A stretch of 40,786 bases of DNA from Burkholderiaceae bacterium (GTDB lineage: Bacteria > Pseudomonadota > Gammaproteobacteria > Burkholderiales > Burkholderiaceae), in contig CANFME010000009.1 of NCBI GenBank assembly GCA_947448305.1, positions 1 through 40,786 of the forward strand, written 5' to 3'. A program made the position numbers and the translations under genes. Of the stretch, positions 6,337 to 15,542 are shown piece by piece. The notes beneath the pieces are model-generated. The model ran no database searches, was not told the DNA's origin, and was given only the letters and a program-made list of their open reading frames with translations. Numbering within the stretch: the stretch's first letter is position 1; each line of letters opens with the position of its first letter.

Positions 6337-7308
6337 ATGAATATAGTCATTGCAGATGATTACCAAAATTGTGTTAAAGATTTGAATTGCTACTCGCTGT
6401 TATCTGCGCATCAAGTGAAAGTTTATGTGGAGCCAGTTAAGCACCGTGATGAGTTAATTGCTCGACTGAAAGATGCCGATATTTTGGTCATTATTCGGGA
6501 ACGTATTTCCATTGATGAGGAGTTGTTAAGACATTTACCCAAACTTCGATTAATTTCTTTGGTAGGGCGACACAGTAAAACAATTGATTATGCCGCATGT
6601 ACGAAGCATGGAATTGCAGTTACTCATGGCATTTCTTCTTCGCCAGAAGCTCCTGCTGAATTAACTTTAGCTCTGATGCTCGCTGTGAGAAGAAACGTTG
6701 TACTGGAAGCCACAAGAATGAAGGAAGGTCAATTTCCAATTACTCTGTCCCACAGGCTTGCTGGGTCGATTTTGGGAATTTATGGTTTAGGTGTTATTGG
6801 CCAAATTGTGGCAAGGGCTGCGCATGCTATGGGTATGCATATTTTAATTTGGGGTCGAGATGCTTCAGTAAATAAGGCAAAAGAATTGGGGTATGAGGTT
6901 GCAAATAGTAAAGCCGATTTATTTTCACGCGCTGATGTATTGAGTCTTCATTTACGCTACAGTAAAGATACAGCTAATTCAGTATCTTATGCCGATCTTA
7001 GTTTGATGAAGTCAACGGCATTATTTATTAATACCGCACGAGCTGAACTAGTAGAAGAGGGGGCATTAGAGAAGGCTTTGCAAAATGGTCGCCCTGGTTT
7101 TGCAGGTGTTGATGTCTATGAGAATGAACCCATTCTTGACGGTAATCACCCGTTTTTAAAAATGGAAAACGTTGTTTGTATTCCCCATTTAGGCTGGGCA
7201 GACATTGATACCTTCGAGCTCTATTTTGGGGAAGCATTCGAGCAAGTCACTCGTTATGTGAACAAAGAAAACTTACGTTTAATTAATCCTGAAGTCCTTT
7301 TGAGGTAG
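6337..7308 (+). CDS. D-isomer-specific 2-hydroxyacid dehydrogenase family protein
   Basis: NAD(P)-dependent interconversion of a 2-keto acid and a D-2-hydroxy acid is the family reaction. The 323-residue protein has the Rossmann motif GLGVIG (150-155) and the catalytic triad typical of the family: R235 in NTARAEL, E264 in YENEP and H284 in CIPHLG. The acidic residue that would set NAD preference at the end of the second strand is not obvious, since GRDAS follows, so NADP use is possible. Six bases separate it from a Bug solute receptor, and a decayed aldehyde dehydrogenase lies upstream. This implies a small-acid uptake and conversion locus, but the substrate cannot be read from the sequence. 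Confidence 0.88.
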   Translation: MNIVIADDYQNCVKDLNCYSLLSAHQVKVYVEPVKHRDELIARLKDADILVIIRERISIDEELLRHLPKLRLISLVGRHSKTIDYAACTKHGIAVTHGISSSPEAPAELTLALMLAVRRNVVLEATRMKEGQFPITLSHRLAGSILGIYGLGVIGQIVARAAHAMGMHILIWGRDASVNKAKELGYEVANSKADLFSRADVLSLHLRYSKDTANSVSYADLSLMKSTALFINTARAELVEEGALEKALQNGRPGFAGVDVYENEPILDGNHPFLKMENVVCIPHLGWADIDTFELYFGEAFEQVTRYVNKENLRLINPEVLLR

Positions 7309-7313
7309 TTGAA

Positions 7314-8288
7314 ATGAAAACTATTCGACAGTTAAGTATTTATTTTATTTTGGCCCTATTTTTCTCACAGGCAATTGCAGCAGAAAAATATCCCTCTAGA
7401 CCGATTCGATTAGTGGTTGCAAATTCCGCAGGTTCATCTGCTGATGTGATTGCAAGAATCATTGCGACGGGTTTGTCTGAATCATTTAAGTGGAACGTAG
7501 TCGTTGAAAATAAGCCAGGTGCAAATGGTATTGTGGGTATTGATATGGTTGCAAAGGCTCCAGCCGATGGTTATACATTGGGGCTTGTAGTGCCTAGTCT
7601 AATGACAGTCAACCCTCACGTTTATAAGAATATGCCATTTAGACCTTTGGAAGATTTAGCGCCGATTACTCAAACCACTTCGATCATTTTTGCTTTGGTA
7701 TCAAACCCGCAACTTCCTTTTAAAAATGTTAATGACCTTGTTTCATTTTCCAAAAAGAATGAACGTTCTTTAAACTTTAGTTCTGCTGGCGTTGGTAATC
7801 TTGGACATTTAGCTGCAGAGTTGTTTTCTGCTAATGCAAATATTAAGTTAACTCATATTCCTAACCGTGGAGATGCTGCTGGAATGCTTGACGTTATGGG
7901 GGGTCATACTGATTTAATGTTTGTACCATTGGCCTCTGCCATCAGTCATATAAGGTCTGGTAAATTAAACTTATTGGCTATCGCCTCGCCGTTGCGCGTG
8001 CAACAATTTCCAGATGTTCCGACCTTAGTAGAGCAGGGTTTCCCCGAGGTTGTGATTCAAGGTTGGACTGGATTAGTGGCGCCAAGCGCAACGCCAATGC
8101 CAGTTATCAATGATATTCATAAAGCCGTTCAACAAATACTTTCAGATAATACGATTAAACAATCTATTTTTCAGCAGGGTATGGAAACAATTGGTTCGAG
8201 TTCAAATGACTTTAAGCAAATCATGAAAACAGAGTCCATTAAATGGGGAAATCTTATTCAGCAGTCTGGATTGAAATTAAATGACTGA
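7314..8288 (+). CDS. Bug/TctC-family periplasmic solute receptor
   Basis: Periplasmic receptor of the type serving tripartite tricarboxylate transporters, common in Burkholderiales. The 324-residue protein has a signal peptide of about 22 residues ending SQAIA before AEKYPSRPIRLVV. The family motif follows the first strand: VVANSAGSSADVIARIIA, then VVENKPGANGIVG. The usual PFxPGGxxD loop is ANSAGSSAD here, so the ligand loop differs from many members. It begins 6 bases after the hydroxyacid dehydrogenase stop, almost certainly in the same transcript. No TctA or TctB membrane gene is nearby, which is normal for this hugely expanded receptor family. Confidence 0.92.
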   Translation: MKTIRQLSIYFILALFFSQAIAAEKYPSRPIRLVVANSAGSSADVIARIIATGLSESFKWNVVVENKPGANGIVGIDMVAKAPADGYTLGLVVPSLMTVNPHVYKNMPFRPLEDLAPITQTTSIIFALVSNPQLPFKNVNDLVSFSKKNERSLNFSSAGVGNLGHLAAELFSANANIKLTHIPNRGDAAGMLDVMGGHTDLMFVPLASAISHIRSGKLNLLAIASPLRVQQFPDVPTLVEQGFPEVVIQGWTGLVAPSATPMPVINDIHKAVQQILSDNTIKQSIFQQGMETIGSSSNDFKQIMKTESIKWGNLIQQSGLKLND

Positions 8289-8438
8289 TAAATATTAAAT
8301 ATTGGAAATGTCTGATTGAAAAAAATCGATTGGAATTGATCAAAATAGAAAAATTGTAGTTATTTTTAATATCCATTTAGAACACTACTTATTTGGCTAC
8401 TAGTTTTTAAATATTAAAGTGAATATGTATAAAAGACT
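8289..8438. other. AT-rich intergenic region
   Basis: About 150 bases between the Bug receptor stop and the tRNA terminator. It is AT-rich with short oligo-A and oligo-T runs. I see no gene, repeat or convincing regulatory element. Confidence 0.5.
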
Positions 8439-8471
8439 AAAGACCTCTAATGTATTAAATTAGAGGTCTTT
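8439..8471 (-). terminator. Bidirectional hairpin terminator after tRNA-fMet
   Basis: A perfect 13-base-pair stem (arms 8439-8451 and 8459-8471) encloses a 7-base loop. On the minus strand it lies just after the encoded CCA end of the tRNA, and a T-rich stretch follows. On the plus strand it could also stop transcription from the Bug receptor. Confidence 0.8.
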
Positions 8472-8474
8472 AAT

Positions 8475-8551
8475 TGGTTGCGGGGATAGGATTTGAACCT
8501 ATGACCTTCGGGTTATGAGCCCGACGAGCTGCCAGACTGCTCCACCCCGCG
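8475..8551 (-). tRNA. Initiator tRNA-fMet (CAU)
   Basis: The minus strand reads CGCGGGGTGGAGCAG at the 5' end, with anticodon stem-loop CGGGCTCATAACCCG and T-loop GGTTCAAATCC, ending CCCCGCA plus an encoded CCA. Three GC pairs at the base of the anticodon stem and the unpaired first base (C1 opposite A72) are hallmarks of bacterial initiator tRNA. Length is 77 bases including CCA. It is a single gene with its own promoter and terminator. Confidence 0.97.
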
Positions 8552-8573
8552 TCTGATCTGTACTAAGAGGGTA

Positions 8574-8602
8574 ACTATATCATGTTTAACCATGAAAAGC
8601 AA
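8574..8602 (-). promoter_or_regulatory. Promoter of the tRNA-fMet gene
   Basis: On the minus strand TTGCTT (8597-8602), a 17-base spacer and TATAGT (8574-8579) lie 23 bases before the mature tRNA 5' end. This is a plausible sigma-70 promoter for a strongly expressed tRNA. Confidence 0.6.
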
Positions 8603-8615
8603 TCCTCTCACAAAT

Positions 8616-9500
8616 TTAAGGGTTTGATGGGGTTTTGCCTGGGTGCTGTTGAATGACTAAATGACGATAGGGGATCTCTATTTCTTCTTGTTCAAAAGCC
8701 AACTTTAGTCGACCTTGAAACTCGCGTTTGATTAGCATTTGAGAACTCGTATCAACCTTTATTCTGCATCTCACGACGATTGATGATTCACCAAAGTTAT
8801 CCAGACCGGCAATTTCAAGGTCATCTAAAATAAGGTTAGTAAACCTTGGATCTTCACGCATTTCTTTTGCAACTTTTATTAAAGTTTGGTTCAGATGAGT
8901 TAAGTTAGTTTTATATGCAACACAGACGTCCATGACCGCATATAAAAAATTTCTAGATCTGTTTGTAACTACACTAATGGCATTATTGGGAACAAAATGG
9001 ACAACCCCTTCGTAATCTCTTAATCGAATATAACGCAGAGTAACCTCTTCGACTGCGCCGATTTTCCCAGCAATTTCAACAACGTCACCTTGACGAATTT
9101 GATTTTCAATCAACATTACAAAACCAGTGAAATAATCTTTTACTAAAGATTGGGCTCCAAAACCAATTGCAACGCCTGCCACACCAGCTGTTGCAAGTAA
9201 AGGAGCTACTGGAATACCTAAAGTGGATAAAGCTGTCATCACAGTTAAAGAAAATACGACCACTGATGTGATGTAACGCATCACTCTAGATAATGTTTGT
9301 ATTCTTTTCGTATCATCAAGCGATGAACTTCCAGTCATTTTCTGTTCAATACTAGTAATGATTTTCTTTGTGATCCGCAAAACGAACCAAGCAACAAATA
9401 AGATGACTGTTAGGTCTAGGACAATAAAAATAAAATCAAGCCATTCGACGTAAGCTTCTAATTCAAATTTTTTCAGGAAGTGGATGAATGGGTTTTTCAT
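8616..9500 (-). CDS. Small-conductance mechanosensitive channel (MscS family)
   Basis: MscS-type channels release solutes when the membrane is stretched by hypo-osmotic shock. The 294-residue protein has three predicted membrane segments (about 22-43, 72-95, 98-128). The third contains the pore-lining Gly/Ala-rich helix, GVAGVAIGFGAQSLVKD, followed by the beta-domain signature FTGFVMLIENQIRQGDVV. The short N-terminus places it among small MscS paralogues such as the YnaI or YkuT type rather than the large MscK form. It is a single gene, transcribed divergently from kup. Confidence 0.92.
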   Translation of the reverse strand: MKNPFIHFLKKFELEAYVEWLDFIFIVLDLTVILFVAWFVLRITKKIITSIEQKMTGSSSLDDTKRIQTLSRVMRYITSVVVFSLTVMTALSTLGIPVAPLLATAGVAGVAIGFGAQSLVKDYFTGFVMLIENQIRQGDVVEIAGKIGAVEEVTLRYIRLRDYEGVVHFVPNNAISVVTNRSRNFLYAVMDVCVAYKTNLTHLNQTLIKVAKEMREDPRFTNLILDDLEIAGLDNFGESSIVVRCRIKVDTSSQMLIKREFQGRLKLAFEQEEIEIPYRHLVIQQHPGKTPSNP

Positions 9501-9809
9501 TATTGATTTTTTTGTTAAGTTTTTTCTATTTTAAATTCAATTAATATGGTGTGCTCTAAATTGAAGATTGTAAAAAATATCCATAGAACTACCTAAAAAA
9601 GGCTTACGGAATGTTTGTCCCAACCGTTTAGTCATCGTGTGTGTGAGTTTACAGATACAAAAAAGCCAATAATTATTAGTTCTAGTAAATAAATGCACAA
9701 GCTATGGGCGTTTGGTCTGATTAATGCTTGGGTAAACCCTTAGAAAATCACATGCCATCAACTTTAAAGGTATATAATTTTCAACATTGGAGCACCAACA
9801 AGGTAGAAC
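9501..9809. other. 309-base divergent intergenic region between mscS-type gene and kup
   Basis: This region must hold the promoters of both divergent genes. Towards kup a TATAAT hexamer lies at 9773-9778, about 31 bases before the start codon, but no good -35 is paired with it. Towards the channel gene the first 60 bases are extremely AT-rich. I see no conserved RNA, repeat or coding remnant. Confidence 0.4.
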
Positions 9810-11747
9810 ATGTCCCTAAGTAACCGTGAGTTTTCAGAATCAAAGATTCTTCGTCCCATTAACCTTGAGTCTGATGCTCATAATAATCACGGAAACACTT
9901 CATCTTTAATGCTCGCGGCGATCGGTATTGTCTTTGGTGATATCGGTACTAGTCCCTTATACGCCCTTAAAGAGTGTTTTAGTCCAGAGCACGGTATTCC
10001 GTTCTCCCCAGAAGCTGTATTTGGGGTTATATCGATGGTCTTTTGGGCTTTTTTAATTGTTGTTTCTCTCAAGTATGTCCTCTTTGTGATGCGGGCTAAT
10101 AATAATGGTGAGGGGGGTATCCTTGCCCTCATGGCACTTGCTCTTCGGACAGCTCCAGTTGGATCTAGACGTGCTTCTGGCATTATGATGCTTGGAGTTT
10201 TTGGTGCTTGTATGTTTTATGGTGACGCGGTCATTACCCCAGCTATTTCAGTTTTATCTGCGGTTGAGGGAATTGAAGTCGTTTCTGCGGATTTCAAACC
10301 CTATGTCATTCCAATCACACTCATTATTTTAATTCTCCTATTTTTTATTCAAAAAAAGGGGACTTCAACTGTAGGTATTTTGTTCGGCCCTATTATGGTG
10401 GTTTGGTTTGGAGTATTAGGTTTAATGGGGGTTTACAACATTGTTGATAACCCGCAAATTATTGCTGCAGTAAACCCTCTTTATGCAGTCAATTTTTTAG
10501 TCGAACACTCCTTGCAAGCATTTATTGTTTTGGGTGCAGTATTTTTGGTTCTTACTGGAGCGGAAGCACTGTATGCAGATATGGGTCACTTTGGGATCAA
10601 ACCAATCCGCTATGCTTGGTTTTTTATAGCTATGCCTTGTCTCCTTCTAAATTATTTTGGTCAGGGAGCGATGTTATTGAATAACCCTGAGGCTATTTCT
10701 AATCCATTTTTCTTAATGGTTCCAGAAGCTTTCACTATTTCCCTAGTCATCTTAGCCACTTTTGCTACTGTGATAGCATCTCAAGCCGTTATTTCAGGTG
10801 CTTACTCGATGACAAGTCAGGCTATCTTATTAGGATTTGTGCCAAGAATGAGGATTTTTTATACCTCAGCCAAAGAAGTAGGACAAATTTACATGCCTAC
10901 GATTAACTGGTTACTTTTAATCATTGTTATTTTCGTAGTCGTTACTTTCAAAAGTTCTGCAAATCTTGCCGCTGCATATGGGATTGCAGTGACTACGACC
11001 ATGGTTATTACAACGATCTTATCCGCAATTGTGATGAGCTTTGTTTGGCGTTGGAACCCTATACTGATTTTTGTTGTCATTGGCCTATTTATATCCGTAG
11101 ACTTTGCATTCCTTGCTGCTAATTTACTAAAAGTTGCTGAGGGCGGTTGGTTCCCATTATTACTAGGGACTATTTGTTTTGTGTTGTTAATGACTTGGTA
11201 CTTAGGTAGAAAATTACTGCGAGAAAAATCTGTTCAAAATGGTATCCCGTTACTTGGTTTTATTGAGTCTTTAAACAATCATCCACCTTTGCGCGTTGAG
11301 GGTACCGCAGTGTTCCTGACTGCGCACGTCGACTTCGTTCCAGTAGCGATGCTACACAATCTGAAGCACAATAAAATCTTGCACGAAAGAGTCATCTTCT
11401 TAAAAATTAGTATTTGGGATGTCCCATTTGTGGAAGAAGCACAAAGAATTACTTTTAAAGATCTTGGGAACGAGATGTATTTAGTACGCGCTATCTATGG
11501 TTTCAAAGAAACACCAAATGCCTTGAAAGTCATCGATGATTTAAAAGCATACGGTATTGAGTGTGAAAGTATGGATACATCCTATTTCTTAGCAAGAGAT
11601 TCTGTTATCCCATCGGCGATACCTGGTATGGCAATATGGCGTGAAAAAATCTTTGCTTGGATGCATCAAAATGCTGCAAAGCCTTCAGACTTTTATCAGA
11701 TTCCAACTAATCGAGTTGTTGAACTTGGTGCAAAAATAGAAATCTAA
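9810..11747 (+). CDS. kup: Kup-family low-affinity potassium uptake transporter
   Basis: Proton-coupled K+ uptake across the inner membrane. The 645-residue protein carries the family signature [11 protein letters not shown] at 43-53, about twelve membrane segments over the first 460 residues, and a cytoplasmic C-terminal domain of about 180 residues, as in E. coli Kup (622 residues). Other family blocks are easily seen, such as [10 protein letters not shown] and [20 protein letters not shown] sequence (here [16 protein letters not shown]). It stands alone between a divergent channel gene and a downstream terminator. Its partnering with a mechanosensitive channel on the other side of the shared promoter region suggests both serve turgor control. 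Confidence 0.96.
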   Translation: MSLSNREFSESKILRPINLESDAHNNHGNTSSLMLAAIGIVFGDIGTSPLYALKECFSPEHGIPFSPEAVFGVISMVFWAFLIVVSLKYVLFVMRANNNGEGGILALMALALRTAPVGSRRASGIMMLGVFGACMFYGDAVITPAISVLSAVEGIEVVSADFKPYVIPITLIILILLFFIQKKGTSTVGILFGPIMVVWFGVLGLMGVYNIVDNPQIIAAVNPLYAVNFLVEHSLQAFIVLGAVFLVLTGAEALYADMGHFGIKPIRYAWFFIAMPCLLLNYFGQGAMLLNNPEAISNPFFLMVPEAFTISLVILATFATVIASQAVISGAYSMTSQAILLGFVPRMRIFYTSAKEVGQIYMPTINWLLLIIVIFVVVTFKSSANLAAAYGIAVTTTMVITTILSAIVMSFVWRWNPILIFVVIGLFISVDFAFLAANLLKVAEGGWFPLLLGTICFVLLMTWYLGRKLLREKSVQNGIPLLGFIESLNNHPPLRVEGTAVFLTAHVDFVPVAMLHNLKHNKILHERVIFLKISIWDVPFVEEAQRITFKDLGNEMYLVRAIYGFKETPNALKVIDDLKAYGIECESMDTSYFLARDSVIPSAIPGMAIWREKIFAWMHQNAAKPSDFYQIPTNRVVELGAKIEI

Positions 11748-11751
11748 AAAA

Positions 11752-11790
11752 AACACACTAGACGTGAGTCTGGTGTGTTGATTATTTTTT
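11752..11790 (+). terminator. Intrinsic terminator of kup
   Basis: Twelve-base arms aacacactagac and gtctggtgtgtt pair with one G-T wobble around a gtga loop, followed by gattatttttt. It begins 5 bases after the kup stop codon and also faces the convergent acyl-CoA dehydrogenase gene. Confidence 0.85.
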
Positions 11791-11822
11791 AGCTATTTCA
11801 AACTCAAGTTTTGAAACACGTT

Positions 11823-13001
11823 TTAGAATGCAGAAATTCCTGTAATTGCGCGTCCTAAAATAAGGGCATGGATATCATGTGTACCTTCGTAGGTATTCAC
11901 AACTTCTAAATTTAAAAGATGTCTAATCACATCATATTCTTCTGAAATACCATTACCACCGAGCATATCTCTGGCCATACGAGCGATTTCTAAAGCTTTC
12001 CCAGTAGAGTTACGCTTCATTATCGAAGTAATCTCAGGACAGTCGATTCCTTCTTCCTTCATTCTTCCTAGGCGAAGAGCACCCTGTAAGGCCAAACTAA
12101 TTTCTGCCAGCATATCAGCTAATTTTTTCTGTATTAACTGATTTGATGCGAGAGGGCGATTAAACTGTTTGCGATCAAGAGTATATTGGCGAGCAATGCG
12201 CATACACTCCTCTGCTGCACCCATAGCTCCCCAAGCAATTCCGTACCTGGCAGAATTCAGGCAGGTGAATGGGCCTTTTAAACCAGATACATTCGGCAAT
12301 TCATTTTCTGCGGGTACAAAAACCTGATCCATAAATACTTGACCTGTTGTTGATGCCCTAAGTCCCATCTTGCCATGCATGATAGGAGCTGACAAACCTT
12401 TCATACCTTTTTCTAAAATATAGCCACGAATTACGCCATCATCATTTTTCGCCCAAATGACAAAAACATCTGCAAATGGGGCATTTGAAATCCAAATTTT
12501 TGATCCCGTTAATTCAAAACCACCTGGTACAGATTTTGCTCTAGTGACCATACTTCCCGGGTCAGATCCATGATCAGGTTCTGTTAATCCAAAGCAACCA
12601 ATAAGGTGACCGCTGGCAAGCTTAGGCAGATATTTTTGTTTTTGCTCTTCTGAACCAAACTCGTAAATTGGCAACATCACAAGGGATGATTGTACTGATA
12701 GCATGGAGCGATAACCTGAGTCAACTCGCTCAACTTCGCGGGCTATTACCCCGTAGGCAACATAACCTAGGCCAGCTCCACCGTATTCACTTGGGATGGT
12801 ACAACCGAGGAAACCTAATTCACCCATTTCACGAAAAATACCCTGGTCTGTAACTTCGTTATGAAACGACTCACGGATTCTTGGCATGAGGCGTTCTTGA
12901 CTATATTGACGAGCAGCATCAGAAATCATGCGCTCTTCCATGGTTAATTGTTGTGCAATTAAAAGAGGGTCGTCCCACTGGAATCTTGTTTTATTTGACA
13001 T
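11823..13001 (-). CDS. gcdH: Glutaryl-CoA dehydrogenase
   Basis: FAD enzyme that oxidises and decarboxylates glutaryl-CoA to crotonyl-CoA in lysine, tryptophan and glutarate breakdown. The 392-residue protein fits the family closely. [16 protein letters not shown] near residues 95-110 includes the substrate-binding Arg typical of [21 protein letters not shown] is the flavin-binding block. The catalytic base is E372 in [17 protein letters not shown], almost identical to the characterised enzyme's ending. No other gene of the pathway or electron-transfer flavoprotein gene adjoins it. It is divergent from the YhhQ-type gene, with a 56-base shared promoter region. Confidence 0.93.
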   Translation of the reverse strand: MSNKTRFQWDDPLLIAQQLTMEERMISDAARQYSQERLMPRIRESFHNEVTDQGIFREMGELGFLGCTIPSEYGGAGLGYVAYGVIAREVERVDSGYRSMLSVQSSLVMLPIYEFGSEEQKQKYLPKLASGHLIGCFGLTEPDHGSDPGSMVTRAKSVPGGFELTGSKIWISNAPFADVFVIWAKNDDGVIRGYILEKGMKGLSAPIMHGKMGLRASTTGQVFMDQVFVPAENELPNVSGLKGPFTCLNSARYGIAWGAMGAAEECMRIARQYTLDRKQFNRPLASNQLIQKKLADMLAEISLALQGALRLGRMKEEGIDCPEITSIMKRNSTGKALEIARMARDMLGGNGISEEYDVIRHLLNLEVVNTYEGTHDIHALILGRAITGISAF

Positions 13002-13057
13002 AATCTTGATAAGATAAAAAAATAATATAAATGCTAGTTTAGACTAAATTTAAAATC

Positions 13058-13810
13058 ATGACCAAACAAGAAAACCCTTCCATCAAATTGACGGTAGAAA
13101 TATCCCCACCTAAAAAATCATTCAAATATTACGATTTGATGTTGGTCGGGTTTGTCACAGTCCTCCTTTGTTCTAATTTGATTGGAGCCGGTAAGGCTGC
13201 TCAAATAGAATTACCGTTTTTAGGAACCATGATTTTTGGGGCAGGTATTCTGTTTTTTCCTATTTCGTATGCCTTTGGTGACATTTTTACCGAGGTTTAT
13301 GGTTATGCCCATGATCGACGTGCTGTCTGGTGTGGATTTGCTGCACTAATTTTTGCTGCATTAATGTCCCAAGTCGTTATTCACTTAACTCCAGCACCTG
13401 GGGAATATAACAGCCATTTACAAGAAGGTCTAGAATCTGTTTTTGGTAATACGTGGCGTATTGTCTTCGGATCGATTATCGCTTTTTGGTCGGGTAGTTT
13501 AGTTAATGCTTACGTGCTTGCCAAAATGAAAATTTATTTCAATGGTCGGCGTCTTTGGTTACGCATGATCGGTTCTACTGTTTGTGGCGAGTTCGTTGAT
13601 TCTAGTTTATTTTATATGTTAGCTTTTTATGCAATATGGCCAATTGAACAGATTATTCAAGTGGCAGTAGTGCAATACGTTCTAAAGACTTCATGGGAAG
13701 TTTTGGCTGTTCCCTTCACGTATAGAATTGTCGCTTTTTTAAAGAAAAAAGAGGATGAAGATTATTATGATCACCAGACGAACTTTAGCCCCTTTAAGCT
13801 CAAACTTTAG
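13058..13810 (+). CDS. YhhQ/VUT-family queuosine precursor transporter
   Basis: The family imports queuosine precursors (preQ0/preQ1) for tRNA modification. The 250-residue protein has a polar N-terminus of about 24 residues and six membrane segments. Family blocks include the LFFPISYAFGDIFTEVYGY stretch after the second segment and GSTVCGEFVDSSLFY before the fifth. The C-terminus carries an acidic patch (KKKEDEDYYDHQ). It converges on rlmJ, with 24 bases between stops, so the two tRNA/rRNA-related genes are not co-transcribed. Confidence 0.88.
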   Translation: MTKQENPSIKLTVEISPPKKSFKYYDLMLVGFVTVLLCSNLIGAGKAAQIELPFLGTMIFGAGILFFPISYAFGDIFTEVYGYAHDRRAVWCGFAALIFAALMSQVVIHLTPAPGEYNSHLQEGLESVFGNTWRIVFGSIIAFWSGSLVNAYVLAKMKIYFNGRRLWLRMIGSTVCGEFVDSSLFYMLAFYAIWPIEQIIQVAVVQYVLKTSWEVLAVPFTYRIVAFLKKKEDEDYYDHQTNFSPFKLKL

Positions 13811-13834
13811 ATCTTTTTTTTGTAAGCAATAGAT

Positions 13835-14722
13835 TTAGTCATTAGCCGTTAATTCGTAACGACTGTAATCATCTTGACCCAGAGCCTTTACTAAAAAGGG
13901 TAAACACAATGCAAGTTGTTCTTTCAATTGCCATGGTGGATTGATTACCCACATACCACTAGCTGCCAATCCCTCTGTTAGGATTTGACTTTTAATTTGT
14001 AGTTCTGCTTGTAAATAAGGTAAATGATGGTCTTTGCAGAACTCTGCTAATTGGTGTGGTAACTCAGTTGCATCGCGGCGCTGTAGGATTGGATACCAAA
14101 TAAAATAGGCTCCAGTTGCAAACCGCTTAATAGCATCCTTAAGGGCAGTTAATACAAACTGATAGTCATCCTTATTCTCATAGGAAGGATCAATTAAACA
14201 AAGGCCTCTACGGGTTGGAGGTGGTAGATACGCTTTTAATTGCGCAAAACCATCTTTCTGAAATATCTGTACCGATCTTTTAGGGCGGTACTCTCCTTGT
14301 GAGACGGTCATATTCTCCACTAGATTGGGATAATCTGTCGTGTGAAGTTCTATCAATTTCAATTGATCTTGAACTCGCATTGCTTGCAATAATAATTGAG
14401 AAGATCCTGGATACGTTTTGATGGACTGAGATTGAGGGTGATTTAAGTGTGCAATTTCATGTAAATATTGGACAACCCCATCTGGAATTTCATTTGGATT
14501 TTCAGTACAGTAAGAAGCCAATCGTAAAACACCTTCACTAGCTTCTCCACTTTTTATCGCATAATCGCCTTCCAAACTATAGATTCCAGCTCCAGCGTGA
14601 GTGTCAATCAGGGTAATACCAGTTTCCTTTTTTTTCAGTAACTCAAGACCGATCAGTAGAGTAATGTGTTTGAGCACATCTGCATGATTACCCGCATGAA
14701 AGGCATGACGATAACTAAACAT
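13835..14722 (-). CDS. rlmJ: 23S rRNA (adenine2030-N6)-methyltransferase
   Basis: SAM-dependent methylation of A2030 in 23S rRNA. The 295-residue protein starts MFSYRHAFHAGNHADVLKH, diagnostic of RlmJ. The methyl donor site is seen in LIDTHAGAGIYSL. The catalytic motif IV reads DPSYENKDDY, where E. coli has DPPYE, so the second Pro is Ser. The start lies inside the end of the PAP2 gene (8-base overlap), which makes rlmJ the last gene of the preceding glycan-type operon by arrangement rather than by function. Confidence 0.95.
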   Translation of the reverse strand: MFSYRHAFHAGNHADVLKHITLLIGLELLKKKETGITLIDTHAGAGIYSLEGDYAIKSGEASEGVLRLASYCTENPNEIPDGVVQYLHEIAHLNHPQSQSIKTYPGSSQLLLQAMRVQDQLKLIELHTTDYPNLVENMTVSQGEYRPKRSVQIFQKDGFAQLKAYLPPPTRRGLCLIDPSYENKDDYQFVLTALKDAIKRFATGAYFIWYPILQRRDATELPHQLAEFCKDHHLPYLQAELQIKSQILTEGLAASGMWVINPPWQLKEQLALCLPFLVKALGQDDYSRYELTAND

Positions 14723-15542
14723 GATTTTTCAATAACCGCTGATGTTTAATGAACAAACTAAAGTAAATTACAAAATGAATACTTAAAAATAAAGCTGCGA
14801 TGAACTGGACTGGTTGGTTGATAGAAAAGTCTAGTTTTTCTTTTAACAAGATATAAATGTTAACTAAACTAATGAGAACAACGACAGCAGTCATAGTTGA
14901 ATAGGTTTTGAATTTTGAGGCTGGAATTTTAAAGATCAGCATCGTACCTACCAAACCACAAAAAATTCCGAATGATGCACCGATTAAGACATCAGATGGC
15001 CAATGTGCTCCAACAGCGATTCTGGCTAAACCAGCTCCAATTGCGATCAGGCAAACTAAACTTAAATACTTACGAGTGTTCTTGGGAGCGGAGAAGATTA
15101 CGGCAAAGGCAATCGCAAAAGCGGTCATTGTATGACCGGACGGCATTGCAGAGTGGAGGAGGGGTGAATCAATAATGTGAAAAGTACTTTGATCGAGGAT
15201 CCCGGCTGGCCTTGCAGTATCAAAATAGGCTTTACTGATACTAGATAATATCCCTGTCAAAATACCGCTAAGTAAAGCAGCAAAAATAACTCTAGGGGCA
15301 ATGAAAATAACGGGTAGGAGAACAGCAAAGCAGAACCAACCGTTACCAAATAAAGATAAAGTCGTCCAAAAAAGATCAGGTAGAGTTGAAAATTGATGGT
15401 TGAGACTTAAAAATAAATCAGTATTCCAATTGTTTTGGTCTATGACTACCCAAATTAAAAAAGGGATAAAGATTAAACACCATGCGTAAATTGGCACAGT
15501 TTCTTGAGTAATTTCCAAAGAGGAACTCGTAATGCTATCCAA
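14715..15542 (-). CDS. PAP2-family membrane phosphatase
   Basis: The family dephosphorylates lipid phosphates such as undecaprenyl pyrophosphate, phosphatidic acid or lipid A. All three catalytic motifs are present: K104 with R111-P112 (KAYFDTARP), PSGH at 134-137, and RIAVGAHWPSD giving R174, H180 and D184. The 275-residue protein has about six membrane segments. Its 5' end overlaps the GT9 gene and its 3' end overlaps rlmJ, each by 8 bases. Beside glycosyltransferases of lipid-linked type, recycling of polyprenyl phosphate or removal of a lipid A phosphate are the likeliest jobs. The sequence does not decide between them. Confidence 0.9.
   Translation of the reverse strand: MDSITSSSLEITQETVPIYAWCLIFIPFLIWVVIDQNNWNTDLFLSLNHQFSTLPDLFWTTLSLFGNGWFCFAVLLPVIFIAPRVIFAALLSGILTGILSSISKAYFDTARPAGILDQSTFHIIDSPLLHSAMPSGHTMTAFAIAFAVIFSAPKNTRKYLSLVCLIAIGAGLARIAVGAHWPSDVLIGASFGIFCGLVGTMLIFKIPASKFKTYSTMTAVVVLISLVNIYILLKEKLDFSINQPVQFIAALFLSIHFVIYFSLFIKHQRLLKNHV

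Noticed and set aside
9501-9809. Possible riboswitch or small RNA in the kup leader
   Set aside because: No recognisable conserved motif or strong hairpin in the right place; only a TATAAT without a good -35.
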